DNA of 64,000 bases from contig CAKROW010000003.1 of NCBI GenBank assembly GCA_934373235.1, positions 1-64,000 of the forward strand, written 5' to 3'. Made by a program: the position numbers and the translations under genes. Each line of letters opens with the position of its first letter. Within the stretch, counting starts at the first letter, position 1. Of the stretch, positions 42,481-51,313 are shown in pieces. Source of the DNA: an uncultured Blautia sp. Lineage in GTDB: Bacteria > Bacillota > Clostridia > Lachnospirales > Lachnospiraceae. The notes below the pieces were generated by a model. It had not been told where the DNA came from. It saw nothing but the letters and a program-made list of their open reading frames with translations, and did no database searches.

Positions 42481-43311
42481 TTATTTAACTGCACCTGTAA
42501 TACCCTCTGCAAACTGTTTCTGTAATACAAAGAATACGATCATAGTAGGAATAGAACAGAAAAGTACACCACACATCAGCATACCATAGTCTGTCTTATA
42601 GCCTGTGATCAGGTTGGCGATCAACATTGGCATTGTGATGGAATCATTGTCTGTCATGATTACCTTCGGCCACAGATAAGAGTTCCATGCGTTCATGAAG
42701 GTGATAACTGCTGCTGCCGCATATGTAGATTTCATGGTCGGAATAAACATCTGGAAAAAGATCCTGATCTCTCCAAGACCGTCAATACGTGCCGCCTCGA
42801 TAATATCTACCGGGAATGATCTGGCATTCTGACGGAACATCATGATCATAAACGGTGTGGAAATGATCGGAAGGATAAATCCAACTGCTGTATTGAGAAG
42901 GTGTGCCTTGGAAAACATCTGGAACAACGGTACCATGGTCGCAACCTGCGGAACCATCATAGCCAGAAGAAGGATGGAAAACAGGAAGTCCTTGCCCTTG
43001 TCGTGATATACTTCAAATCCGTATCCTGCAATGGAGCAGATCAGAAGACAGATCACAGTTGTGAGAAGGGCATAGAACAGGGAGTTTCCAAGGGATCTCC
43101 ACAGTGGCTGCTGAGCAACCAGATTGTTAAAGTTTTCCATAAATGCTCCGCCCGGAAGGAGCTTACCACGTGATACATCTGTTGATGTATTTGTTGCTGC
43201 TGCGATCATCCAGTACAGAGGGAATACCGAAATAAATGACACGATGATCAGAAAAATATATGTAGGAATCAATCTTCTCTGGATCGCTGACTTGTTTTTC
43301 TTCTCAGTCAC
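42481..43311 (-). CDS. Sugar ABC transporter permease (MalG/LacG type)
   Basis: Membrane subunit of about 276 residues with six hydrophobic segments. The coupling-loop motif is EAARIDGLGEIRIFFQMFIP. It should form the channel with the permease encoded just upstream. The frame opens at a GTG at 43320; the GTG at 43311 is better placed behind AGGTG. It overlaps the upstream gene by 8 bases, so translation is coupled. No ATPase gene is in the operon; a shared MsmX-type ATPase encoded elsewhere is the usual solution in Firmicutes. Confidence 0.9.
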   Translation of the reverse strand: MTEKKNKSAIQRRLIPTYIFLIIVSFISVFPLYWMIAAATNTSTDVSRGKLLPGGAFMENFNNLVAQQPLWRSLGNSLFYALLTTVICLLICSIAGYGFEVYHDKGKDFLFSILLLAMMVPQVATMVPLFQMFSKAHLLNTAVGFILPIISTPFMIMMFRQNARSFPVDIIEAARIDGLGEIRIFFQMFIPTMKSTYAAAAVITFMNAWNSYLWPKVIMTDNDSITMPMLIANLITGYKTDYGMLMCGVLFCSIPTMIVFFVLQKQFAEGITGAVK

Positions 43312-44203
43312 GTGTATCACCTACTTTCAAATTGATAAATGCCAGTATAGCTACCATGATAAAGATAATAAAGGACATTGCTGCCGCATATCCGAAGTTA
43401 GGTACATTGACAAAACATGTGTTATAAACATAATGTGACATTGTGATGGTTGTATTTGCAGGACCACCCTTGGTCAGGTTCATAGACTCATCAAACAACT
43501 GTAATGTACCGTTGATAGACATAATAAATGTCATGATGATGGTTGGTTTAAGAAGCGGGACTGTGATTTTCCAGAAAGTCTTCCAGCCGTTGGCACCATC
43601 GATCTTGGCTGCCTCATATACGGAATACTCAATATTCTGAAGGCCTGCAAGATAGAATACCATGTTATAACCTGTCCATCTCCAGATCAGGGCGATGATA
43701 ATAACAATCTTCGCACTTGTTGCATTTCCCAGGAAGTTATAACCTGTTGAAAGGATGCCAAGCTTGATAAGGATACTGTTTACCAGACCATCTGTAGCGA
43801 ACATGGAACGGAAGATCAATGAGTATGATACAAGAGATGTTGCACATGGAAGAAATACACATGTACGGAAAAGTCCTTTGAATTTCAGGTCTTTGTTATT
43901 CAAAAGCTGCGCAAGCAGAATAGCCAGCACCAGCATGATCGGAACCTGAATGATCAGATACAGAAATGTGTTTCCGATGGACTGCTGGAATACCTTGTCT
44001 GCAAGAATACGTTTATAGTTACTGAAGATCGGATCTGCATAACGCATGTTTGCGCCGGCACCTGTCTGCAGGGACAGGAGAAATGCCCGGATCATCGGAT
44101 AAAAACTCATGATTGCGATCATGATCGTTGCCGGTGCAAGGAAAGTCCAGCCTGCGGCCCTCTGCTTTGCCAGCAATGTCATACCTTTTTTCTTGGAATT
44201 CAC
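43304..44203 (-). CDS. Sugar ABC transporter permease (MalF/LacF type)
   Basis: Membrane subunit of about 299 residues with six hydrophobic segments. The coupling-loop motif is EAAKIDGANGWKTFWKITVP and the C-terminal part holds SINGTLQLFDESMNLTKGGP, typical of the MalF side. The longer frame to 44254 is rejected: GGGGGA stands 6-7 bases before a GTG at 44203. It follows the binding-protein gene after a spacer holding a stem-loop. Confidence 0.9.
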   Translation of the reverse strand: MNSKKKGMTLLAKQRAAGWTFLAPATIMIAIMSFYPMIRAFLLSLQTGAGANMRYADPIFSNYKRILADKVFQQSIGNTFLYLIIQVPIMLVLAILLAQLLNNKDLKFKGLFRTCVFLPCATSLVSYSLIFRSMFATDGLVNSILIKLGILSTGYNFLGNATSAKIVIIIALIWRWTGYNMVFYLAGLQNIEYSVYEAAKIDGANGWKTFWKITVPLLKPTIIMTFIMSINGTLQLFDESMNLTKGGPANTTITMSHYVYNTCFVNVPNFGYAAAMSFIIFIMVAILAFINLKVGDTRD

Positions 44204-44242
44204 TGAGAATCCCCCTTTCATTTCATGCTTTTGGCATAAAGT

Positions 44243-44264
44243 AAGGGACTGCAAGCAGTCCCTT
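44243..44264 (-). terminator. Stem-loop after the binding-protein gene
   Basis: Nine-base-pair stem AAGGGACTG / CAGTCCCTT with a 4-base loop, followed by ACTTTA on the minus strand. It is weak as a terminator; it may stabilise the upstream mRNA and so raise binding-protein output. Confidence 0.6.
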
Positions 44265-44316
44265 GCTTTCGTTACCTATAATCTGTTAATATTCCCTGAT
44301 ATTCTTATACAGAGGA

Positions 44317-45612
44317 TTACTCTGTCATCTTAAATGCCAGTGTATCCTGAGCCTCCTGAAGTGCAGACTCTTTATCTGTTCCGTTTACAATATTAACAAC
44401 TGCTGTGTTGATGCACTCTCTTGCCTCATAGTGGTAAGGGGTCTTTGTGAATTCCGGAATCTTGGAAGAGTAATCAACAATTGTGGAGAAGATTGCCTGT
44501 TTGTTGAAGAACTCGCTTGGCTCGTTGTAAACATCGGATTCACCAGCCGGCAGGTAGCAAGAAATAGCGCCTGTCTCAGGAAGGATCGCATCGTAGAAGT
44601 CTGTGCTTGAACCAAATGTACTTGCAAGGAAGTCCTCAGCAAGCTCTACATTCTTGCAGTTGGATGTGATATACCAGGAAGATCCACCATTGTTTGCATA
44701 GTTTGTGGCTGTGTCTACATCATCAACCTTAGGCATATCTGTGATCTGCCACAGTCCCTTCTGATCCTCAGTGGACATCAGTGTAGCTGTGATCCAGTTA
44801 CCGTTTACGATACCGGCAGCCTCACCGCTTGTGATTGTGGAAATGTACTCATCCCAGTTGTTTACAAGTTTAACTACATCGTTCTTGATAAGGTCTGTGT
44901 AAAGATCTACACATTTCTCTGCAACCTCATTTCCTACGATGTAAGCCTCGCCATCCTCATTTACGAAGTTGGCTCCACAGGACTGGATCATCATCATCAT
45001 GGTATCTCCGCCTGTTGCCTCACTTGTGAGAAGATATTTGCCGGTCTTCTCATGTACGTCTTTACCGATCTCCATGAACTTGGACCATGTGATATCTGTC
45101 AGATCATCGATCGTATATCCTGCCTGGTCAAGGATATCTGTACGGTAGCAGGCGATAACAGCACCATTATCAAACGGAACTCCGTAATGCTTGTCACCTA
45201 ACATGGAGTAGGACTGTTTCAGTTTACCGAAGTCATCCCAGTTGATATCCATATCGCTGAGATCTGTGAATGCATCCGGATAGCTCTTCAGATATTTCTG
45301 ATAGCTGTTGTCCTGCATAAGGACGATATCCGGTAATGTGCTGTAGTCACCGGCATTAGCTGCTGTTGTAAGCTTGGTCTGGCAGTCATCGGAAGATGTC
45401 TCGATGATGTCTACTGAAAATCCGTCGTGATCCTTTGCATACTGGTCTGCTGCAATCTGCATTGACTTAATGTTGAAGTTCTGGTCCCATGCCCATACTG
45501 TAAGTTTATTATCGTCGCCTTTATCCTTTGCAGAAACTTCTACAGAAGCCATAGCTCCCATGGAAAGTGTCATAACCCCTGCAAGCATAACTGTGAGTAA
45601 TTTTTTCTTCAT
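44317..45612 (-). CDS. Sugar ABC transporter substrate-binding protein
   Basis: Family 1 extracellular binding protein of 431 residues. It starts with a Sec signal peptide (MKKKLLTVMLAGVMTLSMGA, cleavage likely after VSA). The mature part has KLTVWAWDQNFN, the PDIVLMQDNSYQKYL lobe and WYITSNCKNVELAEDFLAS. No cysteine is present near the cleavage site, where Gram-positive binding proteins normally carry a lipobox. Context with two beta-galactosidases suggests a galactoside ligand such as lactose or a galacto-oligosaccharide. First gene of the operon. Confidence 0.9.
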   Translation of the reverse strand: MKKKLLTVMLAGVMTLSMGAMASVEVSAKDKGDDNKLTVWAWDQNFNIKSMQIAADQYAKDHDGFSVDIIETSSDDCQTKLTTAANAGDYSTLPDIVLMQDNSYQKYLKSYPDAFTDLSDMDINWDDFGKLKQSYSMLGDKHYGVPFDNGAVIACYRTDILDQAGYTIDDLTDITWSKFMEIGKDVHEKTGKYLLTSEATGGDTMMMMIQSCGANFVNEDGEAYIVGNEVAEKCVDLYTDLIKNDVVKLVNNWDEYISTITSGEAAGIVNGNWITATLMSTEDQKGLWQITDMPKVDDVDTATNYANNGGSSWYITSNCKNVELAEDFLASTFGSSTDFYDAILPETGAISCYLPAGESDVYNEPSEFFNKQAIFSTIVDYSSKIPEFTKTPYHYEARECINTAVVNIVNGTDKESALQEAQDTLAFKMTE

Positions 45613-45666
45613 TTTTTGTTCCTCCCTTTATGTTCGTATTTCTTATCCGGATACCTTGTGATTGTT

Positions 45667-45672
45667 ATTATA
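45667..45672 (-). promoter_or_regulatory. -10 box of the galactoside operon promoter
   Basis: Perfect TATAAT on the minus strand, 55 bases before the binding-protein start. At 17-bp spacing the -35 position holds CACTAT, not TTGACA, and lies in the operator arm 45686-45699. That fits a promoter that needs an activator. The rest of 45613-45929 holds the operator pair, a short repeat array and nothing else recognised. Confidence 0.65.
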
Positions 45673-45685
45673 GCAAAGGCATATA

Positions 45686-45754
45686 TGGTATAGTGTGCAG
45701 AACCGTCCAAATAATGTGCAATTTCAACCATTTCATGTGTTTTGCACTATACCA
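45686..45754. promoter_or_regulatory. Inverted-repeat operator upstream of the galactoside operon
   Basis: TGGTATAGTGTGCA at 45686-45699 faces TGCACTATACCA at 45743-45754; the two arms match over 12 bases with one inserted T. The inner arm covers the -35 position. Likely binding sites of the AraC-type regulator encoded just upstream, by proximity only. Confidence 0.65.
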
Positions 45755-45870
45755 AAGTCAAAAAAAGTTGTTTTTTGTCTATTTTTTATCATTTTTCGTT
45801 ATTGCACAAAAAAACGCGTCTGTTTTTGGTTATTTTGTACATGGTACTTTCCAAAAACAATCGCGTTTCC

Positions 45871-45910
45871 CCTGTTTTTTCGTCCTGTTTCGTCCTGTTT
45901 TTGCCTGTTT
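45871..45910. repeat. Four short direct repeats CCTGTTT
   Basis: CCTGTTT starts at 45871, 45884, 45894 and 45904, the last three 10 bases apart and partly within CGTCCTGTTT. They lie just after the stop of the 170-residue membrane protein gene. Role unknown. Confidence 0.6.
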
Positions 45911-45929
45911 CAGCACGCTTTTCAGATTT

Positions 45930-46442
45930 TTATGCAAAAAAAACCTTCGACGGATATTTCGTTTTCAGAGTCTGCAGCATAGGGTCTGTCAGATCCAGAA
46001 GAAGCTTGATCTTACGTCCGTTTTCCCTGGTGATCATAGTGTAGTAGGGAGTATCCTCTTCATAGGACGTATAGTCATATTTTTTCAGCTTTTCCGTACC
46101 TGTGCCTTTTTTGTATTTTGCCACAGAATCATGCCAGTGAGGCGCTGTGACCTCCATCTCATCAAGATCCAGCTCATGGGCAGTTTTGCGGTACTTTTTT
46201 CCGTATATCACATCAATAGTCAGGGTTTCTTTGTCCATGGTATATTCATAATCCCTCTGACTGAAAATATCATAAAGGAAATACAGTGCCAACAGAAGAA
46301 AACCTGCCAGCATAAATGCCTGGGAGATCATGATTCCCATAAGTATGAATATAACTGCAAAAAACACCATCACTTTTCTCAGAACACCTGACATGGCTTT
46401 TTTCTTTCTGGTTACCTGTTCCACGATCCTGTAATCGTACAT
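45930..46442 (-). CDS. Uncharacterised membrane protein with two adjacent hydrophobic segments
   Basis: About 170 residues, family not recognised. A basic start (VEQVTRKKKAMSG) leads into two close membrane segments (KVMVFFAVIFILMGIMISQ and AFMLAGFLLLALYFLYDIF). The rest is soluble and likely cytoplasmic (EYTMDKETLTIDVIYGKKYR, then a Lys/Tyr-rich part). The frame is open further upstream, but GGAGG in the last codons of the AraC gene serves the ATG at 46442, one base after that gene's stop, so the two are translated together. Confidence 0.75.
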   Translation of the reverse strand: MYDYRIVEQVTRKKKAMSGVLRKVMVFFAVIFILMGIMISQAFMLAGFLLLALYFLYDIFSQRDYEYTMDKETLTIDVIYGKKYRKTAHELDLDEMEVTAPHWHDSVAKYKKGTGTEKLKKYDYTSYEEDTPYYTMITRENGRKIKLLLDLTDPMLQTLKTKYPSKVFFA

Positions 46443-46443
46443 T

Positions 46444-47385
46444 CTACCATCCCTCCTCTGTATGTATATCAAAATTAAGAAGCTGACGTTCATAATTTTC
46501 CGGGCGTTTCCTCCACTCTGCCGGTGTGGTTCCCGTAACCTGGCGGAAATTCCGGTTAAACGTGGAGTTTGTTGTAAATCCACATTTGTGTGCAATATCC
46601 GCAATGGAATCATCTGATTTTTTCAGATGCTCACATGCAGCCTGTATCCGCACTGTATTAATATAGTCCAGGGGACTTGCGTTCATATAGGAGGAAAATA
46701 CCCTCCGGAAATGTGTCTCACTGATATGGCAGTATCTTGCCAGATCCTCCACCCTGATCTCCTCCATATAATGGGTGGAAATATAGTCCAACGCCCTGGA
46801 AACGATTCCTGTGATCTTGCTGCTCTCGTTCCCGTCCAGACGCTCCTCATTATCTCCACAGTTATATCTTGCGATTTCCGCAAGAAGAGCGACCAGGATC
46901 CCTCTTGCTTCCTCCTGATAAAATTCATCCATCTGGCGCATGATATCCAGGATTCCCAAAATCTTGGCGGCCATTCCAGGTATCTCCTCCTGTTTCAGAA
47001 AAAGTGCCCTGGAATTGACCCTCTGCACTATGCGCTCCAGACGCATGGGATTATCCTGGATATTTTTAAGCACTTCATCCACATCAATGAACAGATATTC
47101 CCAGCGGCTGATATTACCAATATCACTTAATGTGGTATGAGGATAATTCTTTGGAATCACTGTAAATTCCCCGCCATGGAAGCGTACCTCTTCCTTCCCA
47201 AGTGTTATACTGCCTTCCCCTTCATAGCAGTAACCGATCTCCAGGTAATTATGAAAATGGAGATAGTCCACATCCCTTCCATAATTCTGCACCCACTTCT
47301 GTCCCAGAAGAGCCAGAACCGGACTTCCTGCCGGAAGCTTGTAATATCGGAATTCAATTTTGGGTTTTTTCCTTTTTTTGCTCAT
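46444..47385 (-). CDS. AraC-family transcriptional regulator
   Basis: About 313 residues. The N-terminal half is a cupin-like sugar-sensing domain (HFHNYLEIGYCYEGEGSITL, then FTVIPKNYPHTT). The C-terminal 100 residues hold two helix-turn-helix units (VEDLARYCHISETHFRRVFS and IADIAHKCGFTTNSTFNRNF) closed by TGTTPAEWRK. It is likely to activate the galactoside operon in response to its sugar, through the inverted repeat at 45686-45754. The longer frame to 47481 is rejected because AGGAGGAG is placed for the ATG at 47385. Confidence 0.92.
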   Translation of the reverse strand: MSKKRKKPKIEFRYYKLPAGSPVLALLGQKWVQNYGRDVDYLHFHNYLEIGYCYEGEGSITLGKEEVRFHGGEFTVIPKNYPHTTLSDIGNISRWEYLFIDVDEVLKNIQDNPMRLERIVQRVNSRALFLKQEEIPGMAAKILGILDIMRQMDEFYQEEARGILVALLAEIARYNCGDNEERLDGNESSKITGIVSRALDYISTHYMEEIRVEDLARYCHISETHFRRVFSSYMNASPLDYINTVRIQAACEHLKKSDDSIADIAHKCGFTTNSTFNRNFRQVTGTTPAEWRKRPENYERQLLNFDIHTEEGW

Positions 47386-47406
47386 AAATCTCCTCCTGTA
47401 AAAGGA

Positions 47407-47445
47407 AACGCTGTTTCGCGGCACATTTGTCTGCAAAACAGCGTT
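47407..47445 (-). terminator. Terminator after lgt
   Basis: Ten-base-pair stem AACGCTGTTT / AAACAGCGTT with a 19-base loop; the minus strand continues as TCCTTTT. It lies only 22 bases before the AraC start codon, so any AraC promoter must lie upstream of or within it. Confidence 0.65.
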
Positions 47446-47525
47446 CTGGTAACCTGTATCATATCCCGTAATATTTTTCAAGAAGCCAGTCTATCTTTCG
47501 GCTCAGCTTCAGGCTGCTTTGTATA

Positions 47526-48707
47526 TCACTCCCGGAGCTTATCTTTCTGTTCAGGATCCTCTGCAGGAACCGTATCACCGCCAGCAGGGATCTCTTCCTG
47601 AATTTCTCCGTCATCTGCCTGAGCCGCCGGCATCTTTTCCTCCAAAACTTCCTGTTCTTCAGGCTGTCCGGAATTTCCTTTGGCTTTCTTCGGATCATCT
47701 TCCTGTTCCCGTAAAGATTCTCTGCTTTCATCATAAGTTCCGGTAAGCTCTTCCAGAATCGCATCAACAGCTCTGGAATCTGCATCCTCTTCTTTCTTCC
47801 GGTTTTCCTCTGCCTCATAATCACGTTCCCTTCTGCGTCTGCGGGCTGCGTCACGCTTTCTCGCCATGATACGCTTCACTACCACAACGACAAAACAGAC
47901 CACAAACAATACTGCTGATATGATCTGAGAAACTGCTATATGGGTTCCCGGAAATACCACCTTATCTGTACGCATCCATTCAATAAAGAATCTGCCCAGT
48001 CCGTAGCCTGCCAGATAGCGCAGAAATATCTCACCCTGAAATTTCTTTTTCCTGAGCCATACCAGCAACAGTATAAACAGAAACAGGCACCAGAGGCTCT
48101 CATAAAGAAATGCAGGCTGAACCTGGATATAGGAAACACCATCAATATTCTGAAGGCTGTCCCTCATTCCGGATGTAACCTCTCCTGCACGTACCGCAGT
48201 AAGCGGAAGCTGCATGGAAAGCACATTATCTGTGTATTCTCCAAAGGATTCCCTGCTGAAAAAGTTTCCCCACCTTCCTATTATCTGTCCAATGAGAACT
48301 CCCATACAGGAAATATCTGCCATCTGCCAGAAAGAAAGTTTCCGGATCAGACAGTACACAGCCGCTCCCAGCACACCACCAAGAAGACCGCCGTAAAAGA
48401 TCATGCCTCCGGCTCTGGTATTGAATATCTGCATATAGTCATTTTTGTAAAGGCTCCACGAAAAAGCCACATAAGAAAGCCGTGCTCCGATCACTCCTGT
48501 GATCAGGGACACAATGGCCAGATCCAGATATCTGTCCGGATTTTCATGATTCCTTTTCGCCTCAAGTACCACAAAGGAAATTCCCAGCATCATTCCCAAT
48601 GCTACCAGGATCCCGTATATGGTTATTTCAAACCCGAATATGCTGAAAGATTCCGGCACATAGTCAAGAATCAGATTCAGTCCGGGAAAGCGAATCGACA
48701 TATCCAT
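47526..48707 (-). CDS. lgt: Prolipoprotein diacylglyceryl transferase Lgt with long charged C-terminal tail
   Basis: Membrane enzyme of 393 residues that attaches diacylglycerol to the lipobox cysteine of prolipoproteins. Family marks are ARLSYVAFSW, MIFYGGLLGGVLG and the signature IGRWGNFFSRESFGEY. About seven hydrophobic segments end near residue 280. After that comes a tail of over 100 residues, first basic (RKRDAARRRRRERDY), then rich in Glu, Asp and Pro. Usual Lgt proteins are 260-300 residues. It follows ychF by 12 bases and forms an operon with it. Confidence 0.93.
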   Translation of the reverse strand: MDMSIRFPGLNLILDYVPESFSIFGFEITIYGILVALGMMLGISFVVLEAKRNHENPDRYLDLAIVSLITGVIGARLSYVAFSWSLYKNDYMQIFNTRAGGMIFYGGLLGGVLGAAVYCLIRKLSFWQMADISCMGVLIGQIIGRWGNFFSRESFGEYTDNVLSMQLPLTAVRAGEVTSGMRDSLQNIDGVSYIQVQPAFLYESLWCLFLFILLLVWLRKKKFQGEIFLRYLAGYGLGRFFIEWMRTDKVVFPGTHIAVSQIISAVLFVVCFVVVVVKRIMARKRDAARRRRRERDYEAEENRKKEEDADSRAVDAILEELTGTYDESRESLREQEDDPKKAKGNSGQPEEQEVLEEKMPAAQADDGEIQEEIPAGGDTVPAEDPEQKDKLRE

Positions 48708-48719
48708 AAAAGCACCTGA

Positions 48720-49817
48720 TTACACGTTAAATCGGAATAAAATCACATCTCCATCCTTAACAATGTAGTCTTTTCCTTCCATTCGTACAAGACCCTTCTC
48801 TCTTGCGCCTGCATAAGAACCACAGTCAAGAAGATCCTGATAGTTTACAACCTCTGCCTTAATAAATCCACGCTCAAAATCTGTGTGGATCTTACCTGCT
48901 GCCTGGGGAGCCTTGGTACCAATCTTGATAGTCCATGCTCTTGTCTCATCCTCACCTGCTGTAAGGAAGCTCATAAGTCCCAGAAGATGATAGCTTGCGC
49001 GCACCAGCTTCTCAAGTCCGGACTCCTCAAGTCCCAGATCATCCAGGAACATCTTCTTCTCATCATCATCAAGCTCTGATATCTCTTCCTCGATCTGCGC
49101 ACAGATAACAAATACCTCACTGTTCTGCTGTGCGGCATACTCACGTACTGCCTTGACATGATCATTATCTGCACCGTCATCGGCAATATCATCCTCAGCA
49201 ACATTGGCTGCGTAGATCACCGGTTTTGCTGTAAGAAGATTATAGGTTCCAAGCCATGCCTCTTCATCCTCATTCTCTGTCTCCAGTGTGATGGCAAGCT
49301 TGCCGTCCTCAAGGTGTTTCTTAACCCTCTCAAGGAAAGCAAGCTCCTTGGCTGCTTCCTTGTCCATACGTGCAGTCTTGGTAACTTTGGCGATTCTTCT
49401 CTCAAGAATCTCAAGATCTGAAAATACAAGTTCCAGATTGATAGTCTCAATATCACGGAGCGGATCAATGCTTCCGTCAACATGTACAACATTGGAGTCT
49501 TCAAAACAGCGGACAACATGAACGATAGCATCTACCTCACGGATGTTGGCAAGAAACTGGTTTCCAAGTCCCTCTCCCTTGGATGCGCCCTTTACAAGTC
49601 CTGCGATATCTACAAACTCGATCACTGCCGGTGTCACCTTTTTGGATTTGTAAAAATTTCCCAGAAGACGGAGTCTCTCATCCGGCACTGTTACGATTCC
49701 CACATTGGGGTCGATGGTACAGAAAGGATAGTTTGCGGATTCTGCTCCGGCCTTTGTCAGTGAATTAAACAATGTACTTTTTCCAACATTTGGAAGTCCT
49801 ACGATTCCAAGTTTCAT
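48720..49817 (-). CDS. ychF: Ribosome-associated ATPase/GTPase YchF (OLA1 family)
   Basis: Protein of 365 residues of the Obg-related family. G1 is [10 protein letters not shown]3 is [12 protein letters not shown], and the G4 motif reads NVAE instead of NKxD, the known reason why YchF prefers ATP. A coiled coil follows in the middle ([20 protein letters not shown]) and a C-terminal TGS domain ([20 protein letters not shown]). It binds ribosomes and is linked to stress responses. TAAAGGAG precedes the ATG. Confidence 0.97.
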   Translation of the reverse strand: MKLGIVGLPNVGKSTLFNSLTKAGAESANYPFCTIDPNVGIVTVPDERLRLLGNFYKSKKVTPAVIEFVDIAGLVKGASKGEGLGNQFLANIREVDAIVHVVRCFEDSNVVHVDGSIDPLRDIETINLELVFSDLEILERRIAKVTKTARMDKEAAKELAFLERVKKHLEDGKLAITLETENEDEEAWLGTYNLLTAKPVIYAANVAEDDIADDGADNDHVKAVREYAAQQNSEVFVICAQIEEEISELDDDEKKMFLDDLGLEESGLEKLVRASYHLLGLMSFLTAGEDETRAWTIKIGTKAPQAAGKIHTDFERGFIKAEVVNYQDLLDCGSYAGAREKGLVRMEGKDYIVKDGDVILFRFNV

Positions 49818-49914
49818 TTTTTTCTATATCTCCTTTAAATGTATTGATTTTACGGTGTTTTCGGGCACTTATGCCAGTAAAACAGGATAACCTGTGTGCT
49901 ATTTACGCTTTTTC

Positions 49915-49943
49915 ATATTACCACAGGCTGACTGAATTCGCAA
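49915..49943 (-). promoter_or_regulatory. Promoter of ychF-lgt
   Basis: TTGCGA (49943-49938), 17-bp spacer, TAATAT (49920-49915) on the minus strand, about 100 bases before the ychF start. Confidence 0.6.
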
Positions 49944-49956
49944 GCATGGTGCTCTG

Positions 49957-50631
49957 TCAGTCTCTGGACATGATCATCATAAGCTGCCCGGACTGATATA
50001 TGACCTCTGCTGTCTCTTCCTGGATCTCGTTGCTCACAGTAAGCCCGCTGTCCTCCACCTTAAGATGATACCCTTCAAGCGGATACTTAAAGCCTCTCAG
50101 TGTCATTCCTGTCACATCTCCTCCGACAGAAAAGAATGATACATATCTGCCAAACTGTTCCTCTCTTCTGAGGATCGTTCCACTTGGGATCAGTGTGATA
50201 TAGTTGCAGTTATCTACAATCGATACCTTCACTCCCAGCTTTTTCCCCAGGGACATCAGTCCCATATTGGCCATAACATGATCCAGCCTTGTTCCCGTTG
50301 CGCCCAGGATCAGGATCTCCTTTGCGCCTCTCTTCACTGCCTGGTTCATGGCAGACTGGGTATCTGAGTCATCCTTCTCCGGCTTCAGGCGAAGAATCTC
50401 CACACCCTTCACTGTGTCCATATACGCCTGTCCCTCACTGGAAAGGCTGTCAAAATCCCCAACCACAAGATCCGGCACAAATTCCGGATTCCTCATGAAC
50501 CATTCCATTCCTTTATCTGCGGCAATCAGTATAATGTTTTTTCTGCCACATTTATTTTCAATCTTTTTTAAAAAACCGAGGGCAAAACCATCCTGGATAT
50601 TGCCCCCGCTCACAATTATCGTATCAATCAT
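49957..50631 (-). CDS. thiN: Thiamine diphosphokinase (thiN)
   Basis: Enzyme of 224 residues that converts thiamine to thiamine diphosphate with ATP. The marks are IIVSGGNIQDG at the start, AADKGMEWF, DLVVGDFDSLS with the metal-binding Asp residues, KDDSDTQSAM and GATGTRLDHVMANM. The C-terminal thiamine-binding domain has GMTLRGFKYPLEGYHL and TVSNEI. It starts three bases after rpe and ends the long murE-to-thiN run, as in Bacillus. Confidence 0.93.
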   Translation of the reverse strand: MIDTIIVSGGNIQDGFALGFLKKIENKCGRKNIILIAADKGMEWFMRNPEFVPDLVVGDFDSLSSEGQAYMDTVKGVEILRLKPEKDDSDTQSAMNQAVKRGAKEILILGATGTRLDHVMANMGLMSLGKKLGVKVSIVDNCNYITLIPSGTILRREEQFGRYVSFFSVGGDVTGMTLRGFKYPLEGYHLKVEDSGLTVSNEIQEETAEVIYQSGQLMMIMSRD

Positions 50632-50634
50632 ATT

Positions 50635-51309
50635 TCAGTCCAGCTCTTTTTGGATACTGTGAATTTTTTTTGTGATGTGTTTTACGTTGTATGCGATATC
50701 TCCGTTAAATACCCAGGAACCGGCAACCATAAGATTGGCACCTGCGCGCATAACCGTTTCCAGAGTATCATCATTGATTCCTCCGTCTACCTGAATATCC
50801 ACATCAAGTTCTTCCTCATCAATAAGATCCCTCAGTTCGCGGATCTTCTCTGTACATTCATCCATGTACTTCTGTCCGCCAAATCCAGGTTGTACAGTCA
50901 TCACCAGAACCATATCCACATCCTCCAGAAGATGGCTGATGTCATTTACCGGTGTGTTCGGTTTAATAGAGACTGCAGCCTTCACTCCTGCTGCACGGAT
51001 CTGTTCCAGAGTACGCTCCAGATCTTCACATGCCTCAGCATGTACAGTAATAGAATCCGCACCACACTCAACAAAATCGCGGATATACCGCTCCGGTTCT
51101 GTCACCATCAGATGTACATCAAAAAACAGACTGGATTCTTTTCTTATGGATCTTATCACCGGCATTCCAAATGATATGCTTGGCACAAAGTCACCATCCA
51201 TAACATCAATATGCAGATATCGTATTCCTTCCTTTTCCAGGATTTTAATCTGTTCACCCAGTCGGTTAAAATCTGCTGATAAAATCGACGGGCACAATCG
51301 GTATTCCAT
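50635..51309 (-). CDS. rpe: Ribulose-phosphate 3-epimerase
   Basis: TIM-barrel enzyme of 224 residues interconverting ribulose 5-phosphate and xylulose 5-phosphate. The family segments are CPSILSADFNRLGEQI, HIDVMDGDFVPSISFG, FFDVHLMV, MTVQPGFGGQKYM and DIQVDGGINDDT, with the metal and catalytic residues in place. Full length. It starts four bases after rsgA; the pairing with rsgA and thiN is common in Firmicutes. Confidence 0.97.
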   Translation of the reverse strand: MEYRLCPSILSADFNRLGEQIKILEKEGIRYLHIDVMDGDFVPSISFGMPVIRSIRKESSLFFDVHLMVTEPERYIRDFVECGADSITVHAEACEDLERTLEQIRAAGVKAAVSIKPNTPVNDISHLLEDVDMVLVMTVQPGFGGQKYMDECTEKIRELRDLIDEEELDVDIQVDGGINDDTLETVMRAGANLMVAGSWVFNGDIAYNVKHITKKIHSIQKELD

Positions 51310-51313
51310 GAAT

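Noticed and set aside
45613..45760. Catabolite-repression (cre) site before the galactoside operon
   Set aside because: I looked for a CcpA-type palindrome near the promoter and found no acceptable match by eye.
47459..47854. Open frame of 131 codons overlapping the end of lgt in another frame
   Set aside because: It lies in the low-complexity tail of lgt, has no ribosome-binding site and is Arg/Lys/Glu-rich from frame shift of the same repeats.
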